Shown here: piece by piece, positions 1 to 8,229 of the stretch
Layout: each line of letters opens with the position of its first letter
Position numbering within the stretch: position 1 is the first letter of the stretch
Source: Proteobacteria bacterium DTSAM18
Lineage (GTDB): Bacteria; Myxococcota_A; UBA796; GCA-2862545
Direction of reading: 5' to 3'
Assembly (NCBI GenBank): GCA_028767165.1
Contig: JARACJ010000001.1
Location: 248,001 to 312,000 of the forward strand
DNA: 64,000 bases
Notes under the pieces: model-generated
The model's input: the letters and a program-made list of their open reading frames with translations, nothing else
Told to the model about the DNA's origin: nothing
Databases searched by the model: none
Position numbers and translations under genes: made by a program

Positions 1-626
1 CTAACGTTACCGTTTTCAATCAGAACAACGAACAGGTCGGAGAGCTCGAGCTCGACGACAGCGTGTTCGGCGCCGACGTGAAGGATCACCTCCTTCACGC
101 TGTGGTGCGCAAGCAGCTTGCTGCTCGCCGCCAGGGCACCCACGCCGTGAAGCGTCGTGCAGACGTCTCCGGTGGTGGCAAGAAGCCCTTCAAGCAGAAG
201 GGCACCGGCCGCGCTCGTCAGGGTACCACCCGGGCCCCCCACATGCGTGGTGGTGGTCGTGTGTTTGGTCCCGAGCCCCGTAGCTACGACTTCAAGATCA
301 ACAAGAAGGAAATGGCTTCCGCTCTGCGTTCCGCGCTCTCCAAGCGCGTCGCTGAGGGCAAGCTGACTGTCATCGACAGCCTTTCCTTCGAGCAACCCAA
401 GACCAGCGCCTTCGTCGGTATGATGAAGAACTTCGGCCTCGGCACCACCCTCGTGGTGATGGACGACGTCGGAGTCAACGTGGATCTCTCCGCACGCAAC
501 GTGCAGAAGGTCACCGTCATCCCCGCCGATGGTCTGAATGTCTACGACATTCTCAAGCGCTCGGACCTGGTGCTCACTCGTGCCGCCGTCGACGCGATCA
601 CCGCGCGACTGGGAGGTGCCAAGTGA
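1..626 (+). CDS. rplD: 50S ribosomal protein L4 (5' end cut by window edge)
   Basis: Large-subunit protein L4 (uL4), which lines part of the peptide exit tunnel. 207 residues are visible and the first codons read NVTVFNQNNEQVGELEL, the usual L4 opening, so the start codon lies only a codon or so left of base 1; the gene is cut by the window, not broken. The tunnel loop is present at visible residues 57-75 (GGGKKPFKQKGTGRARQGT). Its stop overlaps the rplW start as TGATG, which implies coupled translation. L3 normally sits just upstream of L4; here a complete rplC is found at 29665-30327 instead. Confidence 0.97.
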   Translation, partial: NVTVFNQNNEQVGELELDDSVFGADVKDHLLHAVVRKQLAARRQGTHAVKRRADVSGGGKKPFKQKGTGRARQGTTRAPHMRGGGRVFGPEPRSYDFKINKKEMASALRSALSKRVAEGKLTVIDSLSFEQPKTSAFVGMMKNFGLGTTLVVMDDVGVNVDLSARNVQKVTVIPADGLNVYDILKRSDLVLTRAAVDAITARLGGAK

Positions 627-907
627 TGCTCTCCGATATTCTCATCCGCCCGATTGTGACCGAGAAGTCTGCCGCCCAGCTCCTGGGCGACAACGACTAC
701 GCATTCGAGGTCGGTCTCGACGCCAACAAGATCCAGATCAAGAAGGCGATCGAGTCCTACTTCGGCGTGAAGGTCGACAATGTCCGCACGCTCGTTGTGC
801 GCGGCAAGGTCAAGCGCCATGGCCGCCACTACGGCAAGCGTCGCAATTGGAAGAAGGCTTACGTGACTCTCTCTGAGGGCCACAGCCTCAACATCTACGA
901 CGTCTGA
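626..907 (+). CDS. rplW: 50S ribosomal protein L23
   Basis: L23 (uL23), the docking site at the tunnel exit for trigger factor and signal recognition particle. 93 residues, a normal length, opening [14 protein letters not shown], with the basic segment [17 protein letters not shown] in the second half. The ATG at 626 is preferred over the in-frame GTG at 623 because it gives the family N-terminus and forms the TGATG junction with rplD. Only 8 bases separate it from rplB, so it belongs to the same transcript. Confidence 0.97.
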   Translation: MLSDILIRPIVTEKSAAQLLGDNDYAFEVGLDANKIQIKKAIESYFGVKVDNVRTLVVRGKVKRHGRHYGKRRNWKKAYVTLSEGHSLNIYDV

Positions 908-915
908 GGAACACC

Positions 916-1743
916 ATGGGTGTCAAGAAGTTCAAGCCGACGTCCGCTGGCCGTCGTGGCATGACCGGCTCCGATTTTGCGGAGATCACCCGGTCCAAGC
1001 CCGAGCGTTCCCTCGTGACGTCGATGCGCAAGAAGGGTGGCCGTAACAACCGGGGACGCATCACCGTGCGTCACCGTGGTGGTGGTCACAAGCGCCGTTA
1101 CCGCATCATCGATTTCCGTCGTGACAAGCTTGAGGTTCCGGGCAAGGTCGCGAGCGTTGAGTACGATCCCAATCGTTCCGCTCGTATCGCCCTGATCAAC
1201 TACGCTGACGGCGAGAAGCGGTACATCCTCCATCCCGTGGGTCTGAAGGTGGGCGACCAGGTCGTCTCTTCCAACAAGGCCGACATCAAGCCCGGCAACA
1301 GCATGGAGCTGCTGTCCATCCCCCTCGGTACTCATGTGCACAACATCGAGTTGACCAAGGGCCGTGGTGGTCAGCTGTGTCGCTCCGCTGGAAGCTACGC
1401 CCAGGTGATGGCAAAGGAGAAGGGCTATGTCCTGCTTCGTCTGCCTTCCGGTGAGCTTCGGCAGGTCTGGGGTCTGAACCGCGCGACCATCGGTCAGGTT
1501 GGCAACACCGATCACGAGAACATCGTCATCGGTAAGGCTGGTCGCTCCCGTTGGCTCGGTCGTCGTCCTCACGTTCGTGGCCTGGCCATGAACCCCGTGG
1601 ATCACCCCCACGGTGGTGGTGAGGGTCGCTCGAAGGGTCGTCACCCTGTGACTCCCTGGGGCAAGCCTACCAAGGGCTACCGTACCCGCGCCGCGAAGAA
1701 GGCCTCTTCCAAGTTCATCGTTAAGTCCCGCAATCGCCGGTAG
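916..1743 (+). CDS. rplB: 50S ribosomal protein L2
   Basis: L2 (uL2), a 23S rRNA-binding protein needed for subunit association and close to the peptidyl transferase centre. 275 residues, a full-length family member. It opens [16 protein letters not shown], carries the RNA-binding stretch [12 protein letters not shown] near residue 55, and has the strongly conserved [16 protein letters not shown] segment near residue 230, which holds the histidine next to the peptidyl transferase site. The ATG follows a GAGGAACACC leader. Followed at 11 bases by rpsS. Confidence 0.98.
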   Translation: MGVKKFKPTSAGRRGMTGSDFAEITRSKPERSLVTSMRKKGGRNNRGRITVRHRGGGHKRRYRIIDFRRDKLEVPGKVASVEYDPNRSARIALINYADGEKRYILHPVGLKVGDQVVSSNKADIKPGNSMELLSIPLGTHVHNIELTKGRGGQLCRSAGSYAQVMAKEKGYVLLRLPSGELRQVWGLNRATIGQVGNTDHENIVIGKAGRSRWLGRRPHVRGLAMNPVDHPHGGGEGRSKGRHPVTPWGKPTKGYRTRAAKKASSKFIVKSRNRR

Positions 1744-1754
1744 GAGTCCTAACA

Positions 1755-2036
1755 ATGGCACGTTCTATCAAGAAGGGCCCGTTTGTGGACGGCCACCTGC
1801 GTAGCAAGGTGATGCAGGCGCGTGAGTCTGGCAGCAAGCGGGTCATCAAGACCTGGAGCCGCCGGTCCACCATCATCCCCGAGATGATCGGCCTCACCTT
1901 CGCGGTCCACAACGGCAAGCAGCACATTCCTGTCTACGTCACCGAGCAGATGATCAATCACAAGCTCGGTGAGTTCGCCCCCACCCGTACCTACCGTGGC
2001 CATGCTGCGGACCGTAAGGGCAAGAAGGGCCGCTAG
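1755..2036 (+). CDS. rpsS: 30S ribosomal protein S19
   Basis: S19 (uS19), a protein of the 30S head that contacts S13 and the A-site finger. 93 residues, normal for the family. It starts [14 protein letters not shown] and ends in a basic tail [15 protein letters not shown]; the central [23 protein letters not shown] is the usual S19 core, quoted here in part only as [22 protein letters not shown] ribosome-binding site precedes the ATG. It lies 9 bases before rplV in the S10-type gene order. Confidence 0.97.
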   Translation: MARSIKKGPFVDGHLRSKVMQARESGSKRVIKTWSRRSTIIPEMIGLTFAVHNGKQHIPVYVTEQMINHKLGEFAPTRTYRGHAADRKGKKGR

Positions 2037-2045
2037 GAGTAAGTC

Positions 2046-2393
2046 ATGGAAAGCAAGGCGATTCTCCGCTACGCGCGCGTTTCTGCCCGTAAGGCTCGGC
2101 TCGTTGCCGACCTCGTTCGTGGCATGGATGTGCCGGACGCAATCGAGACGCTTTCGTTCACCCGGAAGAAGAGTGCTCCCATGGTCCGCAAGCTCATCGA
2201 GTCTGCAGTGGCCAATGCCGAGCATTCTGCCGAGAAGAACAAGACCGACCTCGACATCGACGACCTGTTCGTGAAGACCATTTACGTGGATGCCGGACCG
2301 ACGTTGCGTCGGTTCCGTCCTCGCGCACAGGGCCGCGCAACCCAGATTCTGAAGCAGACCAGCCACATCACTGTGGTCCTGGGCACGCGATAG
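2046..2393 (+). CDS. rplV: 50S ribosomal protein L22
   Basis: L22 (uL22), which with L4 forms the tunnel constriction; its long beta-hairpin is the site of macrolide-resistance changes in other bacteria. 115 residues. The N-terminal helix region [19 protein letters not shown] is typical, and the hairpin tip is [16 protein letters not shown] near residue 90, with no deletion. A GGAGT site lies just upstream of the ATG. Placed between rpsS and rpsC as in the standard operon. Confidence 0.97.
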   Translation: MESKAILRYARVSARKARLVADLVRGMDVPDAIETLSFTRKKSAPMVRKLIESAVANAEHSAEKNKTDLDIDDLFVKTIYVDAGPTLRRFRPRAQGRATQILKQTSHITVVLGTR

Positions 2394-2402
2394 GGAGCCG
2401 GA

Positions 2403-3047
2403 ATGGGCCAGAAAGTTCATCCCGTTGGATTTCGTGTCGGCGTGACCCAGGGCTGGGATTCTCGCTGGTACGCAGAGAAGAACTACAAGGTCTTCATCGA
2501 GGAAGACCTCCGCATTCGTGCATACGTCCGCAAGAACCTGTCCCGCGCGTCCATCGCGCGGGTGGTGATCGAGCGTACTGCCGCAAACAAGATCAAGGTG
2601 TTCATCCACGCCGCGAAGCCGGGTCTCATCCTGGGTAAGCGGGCCGCGGGTCTCGACGCTGTTCGCCGTGAGCTCCAGAAGCTCACCACCTCCGAGGTGT
2701 TCGTGAACATCATCGAGGTGCGTAAGGTCGAGCTGGACGCCAAGCTTGTGGCCGACAACATCGGTGCGCAGCTCGAGAAGCGTGTCAGCTTCCGTCGCGC
2801 GATGAAGAAGGCCATGCAGCAGGCTCGCCGGGCTGGTGCCAAGGGCGTGAAGGTGATGTGCTCCGGCCGCCTCGGCGGTGCTGAGATGTCCCGTCGCGAG
2901 TGGTACATGGACGGCCGTGTGCCCCTGCACACGCTGCGCGCAGACATTGACTACGGAACCGCTGAGGCGAAGACCACCTACGGTGTCATTGGCATCAAGG
3001 TTTGGATCTTCAAGGGTGAGATCCTGCCCGGCGAGACCGCAAACTGA
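2403..3047 (+). CDS. rpsC: 30S ribosomal protein S3
   Basis: S3 (uS3) sits at the mRNA entry channel. 214 residues, with an N-terminal KH domain (about residues 35-110) and the C-terminal S3 domain ending in the [22 protein letters not shown] region. The KH nucleic-acid loop is usually GKKG; here it reads GKRA ([19 protein letters not shown]), so the second glycine of the GxxG motif is replaced by alanine. The rest of the protein is conventional, and the gene keeps its normal place between rplV and rplP. Confidence 0.97.
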   Translation: MGQKVHPVGFRVGVTQGWDSRWYAEKNYKVFIEEDLRIRAYVRKNLSRASIARVVIERTAANKIKVFIHAAKPGLILGKRAAGLDAVRRELQKLTTSEVFVNIIEVRKVELDAKLVADNIGAQLEKRVSFRRAMKKAMQQARRAGAKGVKVMCSGRLGGAEMSRREWYMDGRVPLHTLRADIDYGTAEAKTTYGVIGIKVWIFKGEILPGETAN

Positions 3048-3065
3048 TCAGAATTGGAGTGAACC

Positions 3066-3485
3066 ATGCTTGCGCCTAAGCGGGTTCGTCGCCGCAAGGT
3101 CCAGAAAGGTCGGATGAAGGGCCTGTCGTTCCGGGGGAGTGAAGTCTCCTTCGGCGACTTCGGCCTCCAGGCCACCTCTGCTGGATTCGTGACGTCGCGA
3201 CAGATTGAGGCAGCGCGTATCGCCATGACCCGTCACATCAAGCGTGGCGGTAAGGTCTGGATTCGCATCTTCCCCGACAAGCCGATTTCCAAGAAGCCGG
3301 CCGAAACCCGTATGGGTAAGGGTAAGTCTGGTCCTGACCACTGGGTCGCTGTCGTGAAGCCCGGCCGTATGCTGTACGAGCTGGATGGTGTGGATGTGGA
3401 CACCGCGCGGGAAGCTTTCCGTCGCGCGTCCCACAAGCTCGCCCTCGGTACCCGGTTCGTGGTCCGTGGTGAGGAGGTGATCTGA
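3066..3485 (+). CDS. rplP: 50S ribosomal protein L16
   Basis: L16 (uL16), which positions the acceptor arm of A-site tRNA. 139 residues, normal length. Conserved landmarks are the opening [18 protein letters not shown], the segment [20 protein letters not shown] that spans the arginine hydroxylated in some bacteria, and the [18 protein letters not shown] motif. A GGAGTG site precedes the ATG. The stop overlaps the rpmC start by one base (TGATG). Confidence 0.97.
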   Translation: MLAPKRVRRRKVQKGRMKGLSFRGSEVSFGDFGLQATSAGFVTSRQIEAARIAMTRHIKRGGKVWIRIFPDKPISKKPAETRMGKGKSGPDHWVAVVKPGRMLYELDGVDVDTAREAFRRASHKLALGTRFVVRGEEVI

Positions 3486-3799
3486 TGGCAAAGCTCGATA
3501 TCGCTTCGCTCGACGACGCTGCACTCATCGCCAAGCTCGCAGAGCTTGACCGCCAGTCCGTCGAGGCAAAGTTTGCCCATTCCATGGGTCAGCTCGAGAA
3601 CACCGCAGTCCTCGGCCAGCTCCGCAAGGACGTCGCTCGCATCAAGAGCGAAGTCCGTCGTCGTGAGCTTGCCCAGGGCCTGGGCAAGGGCTCCCTCGAG
3701 TCCAAGTACCAGGGTGTGGGCGCTGAGGGTGCTTCGGCATCTTCCGCCTCCGACGAGTCCAGCTTCTTGCAGTCCGTGGTTGACAAGGCCTCGGAGTAG
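3485..3799 (+). CDS. rpmC: 50S ribosomal protein L29 with C-terminal extension
   Basis: L29 (uL29), a small protein near the tunnel exit. The two-helix L29 core occupies about residues 1-65, with [20 protein letters not shown] and the typical [16 protein letters not shown]. The protein is 104 residues instead of the usual 60-70: about 40 extra residues form a Gly/Ala/Ser-rich tail ([15 protein letters not shown]) ending [10 protein letters not shown]. The tail is in frame and the gene is followed by a strong hairpin at 3825-3854, so this looks like a true extension and not read-through into rpsQ, which lies 154 bases on. Confidence 0.94.
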   Translation: MAKLDIASLDDAALIAKLAELDRQSVEAKFAHSMGQLENTAVLGQLRKDVARIKSEVRRRELAQGLGKGSLESKYQGVGAEGASASSASDESSFLQSVVDKASE

Positions 3800-3824
3800 C
3801 AGTTAGTGGGCTGAAGCCGACTAG

Positions 3825-3854
3825 GCACCGGTCAGTTTGACGGCTGACCGGTGC
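3825..3854 (+). terminator. Terminator- or attenuator-like hairpin between rpmC and rpsQ
   Basis: A perfect 11-base-pair stem, GCACCGGTCAG at 3825-3835 with CTGACCGGTGC at 3844-3854, loop TTTGACGG, followed by CTTTGCA. Only three T residues follow, so termination may be partial or regulated. A second small hairpin, GGTGCC-GCCT-GGCACC, lies at 3920-3935 just before the rpsQ ribosome-binding site. Together they fill the 154-base gap inside what is usually an unbroken operon. Confidence 0.6.
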
Positions 3855-3953
3855 TTTGCACTGTTGAGTCCCACCCCCGGGAGACCTTCGGTGCAGTACG
3901 TCAAGACCCCTGCTTTTCAGGTGCCGCCTGGCACCGACAGAGAGGAATTCGTC

Positions 3954-4211
3954 ATGACTGACGTGAACACGCAACGCGGACGGCTGCTGGAAGGCCGTGT
4001 TGTCTCCACTCGGATGGACAAGACGGTGACCGTCGAGGTGACTCGCTTCGTGAAGCACCCGCGCTACCGCAAGTACATCTCCCGCCGGAAGAACTACAAG
4101 GCCCACGATGAGAACAACGAGTGTCGTGAGAACGACGTCGTCATCATGCGTGAGTCCCGGCCCATGTCCAAGACCAAGCGTTGGGTCGTGGTCGAGCGCC
4201 GCGCACACTGA
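3954..4211 (+). CDS. rpsQ: 30S ribosomal protein S17
   Basis: S17 (uS17), a primary 16S rRNA binder. 85 residues from the ATG at 3954, which follows AGAGGAATTC; an upstream in-frame start at 3837 would lie in the hairpin region and add residues unlike S17. Family motifs are [29 protein letters not shown] and the ending [13 protein letters not shown]. Separated from rpmC by a hairpin-bearing leader, so it may head its own transcript with rplN and the following genes. Confidence 0.95.
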   Translation: MTDVNTQRGRLLEGRVVSTRMDKTVTVEVTRFVKHPRYRKYISRRKNYKAHDENNECRENDVVIMRESRPMSKTKRWVVVERRAH

Positions 4212-4244
4212 TCCGCGCGCCGTCACTCCGAGCGAGGTGATTCA

Positions 4245-4613
4245 ATGATTCAGATGGAAAGCGTGCTGGATGTCGCAGACAACTCCGGCGCCAAGCGAGT
4301 CAAGTGCATCAAGGTCCTGGGTGGCTCCAAGCGCAAGTACGCGCGCGTCGGAGACATCATCGCTGTGGCCGTGCGTGACGCTGCTCCGAACGGAAAGGTG
4401 AAGAAGGGTGATCTGGCCCGTGCCGTTGTGGTTCGGACCCGCAAGGAGACCCGTCGTGCAGACGGCTCCTACATCCGCTTCGACACGAACAGCGCTGTTC
4501 TCATCAACAAGGACAACGAGCCGGTTGGCAGCCGTATCTTCGGCCCTGTCGCACGCGAGCTGCGCGCGAAGAGCTTCATGAAGATCGTCTCCCTGGCTCC
4601 TGAGGTCCTCTGA
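4245..4613 (+). CDS. rplN: 50S ribosomal protein L14
   Basis: L14 (uL14), an interface protein that forms an intersubunit bridge and is the docking site of RsfS. 122 residues, exactly the family length, opening [19 protein letters not shown] and ending [16 protein letters not shown]-like (here [16 protein letters not shown]). A GAGCGAGGTGA site precedes the ATG. First gene of the spc-type block, followed at 14 bases by rplX. Confidence 0.97.
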   Translation: MIQMESVLDVADNSGAKRVKCIKVLGGSKRKYARVGDIIAVAVRDAAPNGKVKKGDLARAVVVRTRKETRRADGSYIRFDTNSAVLINKDNEPVGSRIFGPVARELRAKSFMKIVSLAPEVL

Positions 4614-4627
4614 GATAGGTGAAGAGA

Positions 4628-4954
4628 ATGTCCAACAACAAGATGCGCATTCGCAAGGGCGACACCGTCAAGGTGATCGCCGGCAAGCAGCGCGGCACCG
4701 TGGGACGCGTCATCCGCGTCATTCCTTCCGACCGCAAGGTGGTCGTCGAGGGCGTGCGGGTTGTCAAGCGTCACCAGAAGCCGGTCGGAGACCAGCCTGG
4801 CGCCATCGTGCGCAAGGAAGCTCCTATCGATGTGTCCAATGTTGCGTTGTGGGATGCAGACGCTGGCTCGACCGTCAAGGTCGGCTACGCGGACCACGAT
4901 GGCAAGAAGGTGCGCGTGAACCGGGCTTCCGGCGCGCCCATCGATGCTGAGTGA
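4628..4954 (+). CDS. rplX: 50S ribosomal protein L24
   Basis: L24 (uL24), an assembly initiator protein with a KOW motif. 108 residues from the ATG at 4628, preceded by AGGTGAAGAG; an in-frame GTG at 4619 lies inside this ribosome-binding site and is rejected. The KOW motif is [20 protein letters not shown] (residues 8-27), followed by [14 protein letters not shown]. Only 8 bases separate its stop from the rplE start, with the rplE ribosome-binding site overlapping the junction. Confidence 0.96.
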   Translation: MSNNKMRIRKGDTVKVIAGKQRGTVGRVIRVIPSDRKVVVEGVRVVKRHQKPVGDQPGAIVRKEAPIDVSNVALWDADAGSTVKVGYADHDGKKVRVNRASGAPIDAE

Positions 4955-4962
4955 GGGTACAG

Positions 4963-5517
4963 ATGACCAACGCATATGTGCCGCGTAAGAAGACGGAGTA
5001 CCGCGAAGTCGTGGCTCCCGGTCTTCACAAGGATTTCAACTACGCCAACGTGATGGAGATCCCTCGCCTCGAGAAGATCATCATCAACTCTTCCACCAAG
5101 GATGCTGTCACCAACAGCAAGATCCTGAACGCCCTGGTGGACGAGATCAGCACGATTGCTGGCCAGAAGGCAGTCAAGACCCAAGCTCGTCGTTCCATCG
5201 CGAACTTCAAGCTGCGTGAGGGCATGCCCCTGGGCGTGCGCGTCACCCTTCGTGGCGACCGCATGTACGAGTTCTTCGATCGCCTGGTCACCATCGCCAT
5301 TCCCCGGCTTCGTGACTTCCGCGGCCTGAACGCCAAGGCCTTCGATGGCCGTGGCAACTACTCTCTCGGACTGACTGAGCAGATCATCTTCCCCGAGATC
5401 GAGTACGACAAGGTCGCTCGCATCACCGGAATGAACATCGCCTTCGTGACGACGGCCAAGAGCGACGAGGAGGGCCGCGCCCTCCTGACGAAGCTCGGCA
5501 TGCCGTTCGCGAAGTGA
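4963..5517 (+). CDS. rplE: 50S ribosomal protein L5
   Basis: L5 (uL5), which binds 5S rRNA and contacts S13 across the subunit interface. 184 residues from the ATG at 4963 (GTGAGGGTACAG leader); the GTG at 4951 in the same frame is part of that leader. The 5S-binding region and core [20 protein letters not shown] and [21 protein letters not shown] are intact. The next gene is rpsH after 42 bases, with no room for rpsN (S14), which usually lies here. Confidence 0.97.
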   Translation: MTNAYVPRKKTEYREVVAPGLHKDFNYANVMEIPRLEKIIINSSTKDAVTNSKILNALVDEISTIAGQKAVKTQARRSIANFKLREGMPLGVRVTLRGDRMYEFFDRLVTIAIPRLRDFRGLNAKAFDGRGNYSLGLTEQIIFPEIEYDKVARITGMNIAFVTTAKSDEEGRALLTKLGMPFAK

Positions 5518-5559
5518 GATGGCGGCAACGAACCATTTGACTTTTTGGGAGGATGGTCG

Positions 5560-5955
5560 ATGACCGACCCCATCGCAGATCTTCTGACGCGCATTCGCAA
5601 TGCGCAAGCAGCCGGCCACGAGTCGCTTGTGGCTCCTCGCTCCAAGCTGAAGGTTGAGCTCCTGAAGGTGCTCAAGTCCGAGGGCTTCATCGAGGGCTAC
5701 GTGGACGACCCCAGCAAGAACTACCAGGGCATCATCAAGGTGTTCCTGCGCTACGACAACGCTCGGAACGGCATGATTCGCGGCATCACCCGCGTGTCCA
5801 AGCCCGGCCGTCGCGTCTACGTCGGCAAGCAGGACGTGCCCCGCGTTCGCAACGGCCTTGGCGTGGCCATTCTGACCACCCCTCGTGGCGTTCTCACCGA
5901 CGCGCAGGCCCGTAAGGCCGGCGTGGGTGGCGAAGTCCTCTGCCACGTGTGGTGA
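5560..5955 (+). CDS. rpsH: 30S ribosomal protein S8
   Basis: S8 (uS8), a central 16S rRNA binder and, in Escherichia coli, the translational repressor of the spc operon. 131 residues from the ATG at 5560, which has a strong GGGAGGA site six bases upstream; the in-frame start at 5545 would overlap that site. Opening [20 protein letters not shown], with the C-terminal RNA-binding part [20 protein letters not shown] and ending GGEVLCHVW. It directly follows rplE because rpsN is missing. Confidence 0.97.
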   Translation: MTDPIADLLTRIRNAQAAGHESLVAPRSKLKVELLKVLKSEGFIEGYVDDPSKNYQGIIKVFLRYDNARNGMIRGITRVSKPGRRVYVGKQDVPRVRNGLGVAILTTPRGVLTDAQARKAGVGGEVLCHVW

Positions 5956-5968
5956 TTGGGAGGTAGCT

Positions 5969-6502
5969 ATGTCTCGTATTGGTAAGAAGCCCATCACCAT
6001 TCCCGCAGGCGTCGACATCAAGATCGACGGTGGCGTGGTCAAGGTGAAGGGTCCCAAGGGTGAGCTCAGCCAGGCCATGGTCGACCTGATCACCCCCAAG
6101 CTCGAAGAGAACACCCTGGTGTTCGAGCGGGCAAACGAATCCCGCACCGCGCGGGCCAACCACGGCCTGATGCGTGCACTCACCAACAACATGGTGATCG
6201 GTGTCACCCAAGGTTTCGAGAAGAAGCTGCAGGTCCTGGGTGTCGGCTACCGTGCCGACGTCAAGGGTAGCAAGCTCGTCATGAACCTTGGTTACTCCCA
6301 CCTGATCGAGTTCGAGATTCCCAAGGACATCACGATCTCCGTCGACCGGGACAACAAGATCACCATCAGTGGTATCGACAAGGGTCGCGTCGGCCAGGTT
6401 GCGGCTGTGATTCGCGACTACCGTCGTCCCGATCGCTACAAGGGCAAGGGCGTGCGCTACGAGGGTGAGTACATCAGCCTCAAGGCCGGCAAGTCCGCCT
6501 GA
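5969..6502 (+). CDS. rplF: 50S ribosomal protein L6
   Basis: L6 (uL6), near the factor-binding centre. 177 residues from the ATG at 5969, with TGGGAGGTAG just upstream; a longer in-frame reading from 5885 would run through the end of rpsH and is rejected. It opens [18 protein letters not shown] and carries the C-terminal signature [20 protein letters not shown]. Followed at 20 bases by rplR. Confidence 0.97.
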   Translation: MSRIGKKPITIPAGVDIKIDGGVVKVKGPKGELSQAMVDLITPKLEENTLVFERANESRTARANHGLMRALTNNMVIGVTQGFEKKLQVLGVGYRADVKGSKLVMNLGYSHLIEFEIPKDITISVDRDNKITISGIDKGRVGQVAAVIRDYRRPDRYKGKGVRYEGEYISLKAGKSA

Positions 6503-6522
6503 TCATTTCGGAGCACAGAACC

Positions 6523-6888
6523 ATGGGCAAGATTCAATCCAAGAAGACTGCGCGCGCGCGTCGGCGGATGTCCATCCGGAAGAAGCTCCGGGGGACGGCA
6601 GACCGTCCGCGTGTGGCCATCTTCCGGTCCGCGCGTCACATCTACGCACAGATCATCGACGACGACGCAGGCAAGACCCTCGTCAGCGCGTCCACCCTGG
6701 AGCAGGCGATCCGCGGTGCTGGCAACGCCAGCAACAAGGATGGTGCCTCCGCGGTTGGTAAGCTGCTCGCCGAGCGCGCCAAGGACGCGAACATCACCAA
6801 CGTGGTGTTCGACCGTGGCGGTTTCCTGTACCACGGCCGTGTCGCCGCGCTCGCTGAAGGCGCGCGCGAGGGCGGACTGGTCTTCTGA
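6523..6888 (+). CDS. rplR: 50S ribosomal protein L18
   Basis: L18 (uL18), the main 5S rRNA-binding protein of the central protuberance. 121 residues. The basic N-terminus [18 protein letters not shown] and the motif [20 protein letters not shown] are characteristic, and the C-terminus [20 protein letters not shown] matches the family. A CGGAGCACAG leader precedes the ATG. It lies between rplF and rpsE in the usual order. Confidence 0.97.
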   Translation: MGKIQSKKTARARRRMSIRKKLRGTADRPRVAIFRSARHIYAQIIDDDAGKTLVSASTLEQAIRGAGNASNKDGASAVGKLLAERAKDANITNVVFDRGGFLYHGRVAALAEGAREGGLVF

Positions 6889-6914
6889 GTCGAACAAGCT
6901 TTCTGGAGGTCTTT

Positions 6915-7460
6915 ATGGCCAAGATGGGTAAGCGGCGCCGCGACGAGGAAGAGTCCAACCTCGTCGAGAAGGTGCTGTACATCAACCGCGTTGCGAAGGT
7001 CGTCAAGGGCGGTCGTCGCTTCAGCTTCTCCGCGCTCGTCGTGGTGGGCGATGGCGCCGGCTCCGTCGGTGTCGGCTTTGGTAAGGCAAACGAGGTGCCC
7101 GAGGCAATCCGCAAGGGTTCCGAGCGGGCGAAGCGCGCGATGATTTCCGTGCCCCTCGTGAACGGCACCATCCCTCACGAGGCGCTCGGTCGCTTCGGAG
7201 CTGGTTCCGTCCTTCTCAAGCCCGCATCGCCTGGTACCGGTGTTATCGCCGGCCCCACGGTGCGTGCCATCATGGAGTCCCTGGGCGTGACGGATATCCT
7301 CACGAAGTCCCTGCGTAGCTCCAACCCGCACAACGTCGTCAAGGCCGTTCTCGACGCACTCCGCCAGATGGAGTCCGTGGAGCAGGTGGCCAGCCGCCTG
7401 GGCAAGGACGAAGAGGCACTGCGGGCCAACTACACCGTGCGCCACGACGTGGTTGCCTGA
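6915..7460 (+). CDS. rpsE: 30S ribosomal protein S5
   Basis: S5 (uS5), a fidelity protein at the mRNA entry side. 181 residues with the N-terminal double-stranded RNA-binding fold ([20 protein letters not shown]) and the C-terminal part [20 protein letters not shown]. The family motif [19 protein letters not shown] is intact. A TGGAGGTCTTT site precedes the ATG. The stop is 11 bases from rpmD. Confidence 0.97.
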   Translation: MAKMGKRRRDEEESNLVEKVLYINRVAKVVKGGRRFSFSALVVVGDGAGSVGVGFGKANEVPEAIRKGSERAKRAMISVPLVNGTIPHEALGRFGAGSVLLKPASPGTGVIAGPTVRAIMESLGVTDILTKSLRSSNPHNVVKAVLDALRQMESVEQVASRLGKDEEALRANYTVRHDVVA

Positions 7461-7471
7461 GGAGAGTCACC

Positions 7472-7654
7472 ATGAAGAACATCAAGGTTGTACTCCGCAA
7501 GAGCACCATCGGCGCTACCGAGCGTCAAATCGCCAACGTTCGTGGACTGGGCCTTCGCAAGATCGGTCAGTCCCGGGTTCTCGAGAACACTCCGGCTGTT
7601 CGTGGCATGATCAAGACGGTCATCCACCTGCTGGATGTCTCGGAAGTCGAATAG
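7472..7654 (+). CDS. rpmD: 50S ribosomal protein L30
   Basis: L30 (uL30), a small 60-residue protein of the large subunit that some bacterial lineages have lost; it is kept here. It reads [20 protein letters not shown] and continues to [17 protein letters not shown], matching the bacterial short form. A TGAGGAGAGTCACC leader gives a good ribosome-binding site. It sits between rpsE and rplO with 9 bases before rplO. Confidence 0.95.
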   Translation: MKNIKVVLRKSTIGATERQIANVRGLGLRKIGQSRVLENTPAVRGMIKTVIHLLDVSEVE

Positions 7655-7663
7655 GGGGCCAAC

Positions 7664-8128
7664 ATGGCTAACGAGCTTTCCAACCTCGCTCCTCGTCCTG
7701 GCGCCCGCAAGGCTGCTACCCGCGTGGGTCGTGGTGAGGGTTCCGGCAAGGGCAAGACCTGCGGCCGCGGCACCAAGGGTGCCAAGTCCCGTTCGGGCTA
7801 CACCCACCGAGCCTACTTCGAGGGTGGCCAGATGCCTCTGCATCGCCGCCTCCCCAAGGTGGGCTTCACCAACATCTTCGCGAAGGACTTCGAGACCGTG
7901 AACGTGGATCGCCTGGCTGGCCTCGAGGCTGGTTCCGTGGTGACTGCGGAGTCTCTGAAGGCCGCTGGCATCATCAGCCGTATCGGCAAGGATGGCGTCA
8001 AGCTGCTCGGTCAGGGCGAGCTCGGTGTGGCACTGCACGTGCGCGTCGCCAAGCTCACCAAGTCCGCAGCCGAGAAGATCGTGGCCGCCGGCGGTACCGT
8101 CGAGGGCGACCTGCCTGGTCAGGCATGA
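7664..8128 (+). CDS. rplO: 50S ribosomal protein L15
   Basis: L15 (uL15), a late-assembly protein with an extended N-terminus that threads into 23S rRNA. 154 residues. The N-terminal glycine-rich signature GRGEGSGKGKTCGRGTKGAK is intact, as are FEGGQMPLHRRLPKVGF and the C-terminal ADKIVAAGGTVE-like segment (AEKIVAAGGTVEGDLPGQA). It is followed by 101 bases before secY, and these carry a strong hairpin. Confidence 0.97.
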   Translation: MANELSNLAPRPGARKAATRVGRGEGSGKGKTCGRGTKGAKSRSGYTHRAYFEGGQMPLHRRLPKVGFTNIFAKDFETVNVDRLAGLEAGSVVTAESLKAAGIISRIGKDGVKLLGQGELGVALHVRVAKLTKSAAEKIVAAGGTVEGDLPGQA

Positions 8129-8155
8129 TCGACGCTTTCAAGCGATGAATGAGCC

Positions 8156-8186
8156 GGTCGGGCATCCCACAGCGGGGTGTCCGACC
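8156..8186 (+). terminator. Attenuator-like hairpin between rplO and secY
   Basis: GGTCGGGCATCCC at 8156-8168 pairs with GGGGTGTCCGACC at 8174-8186 over a five-base loop, allowing G-U pairs. It is followed by CGCGCCTGTTTGTGATTCCTTTCTCCTTT, which is T-rich but begins several bases after the stem. It could be a partial terminator that lowers secY expression relative to the ribosomal genes. No strong promoter was recognised between it and secY. Confidence 0.5.
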
Positions 8187-8229
8187 GCGCCTGTTTGTGA
8201 TTCCTTTCTCCTTTGACAGGGCATGAGTC

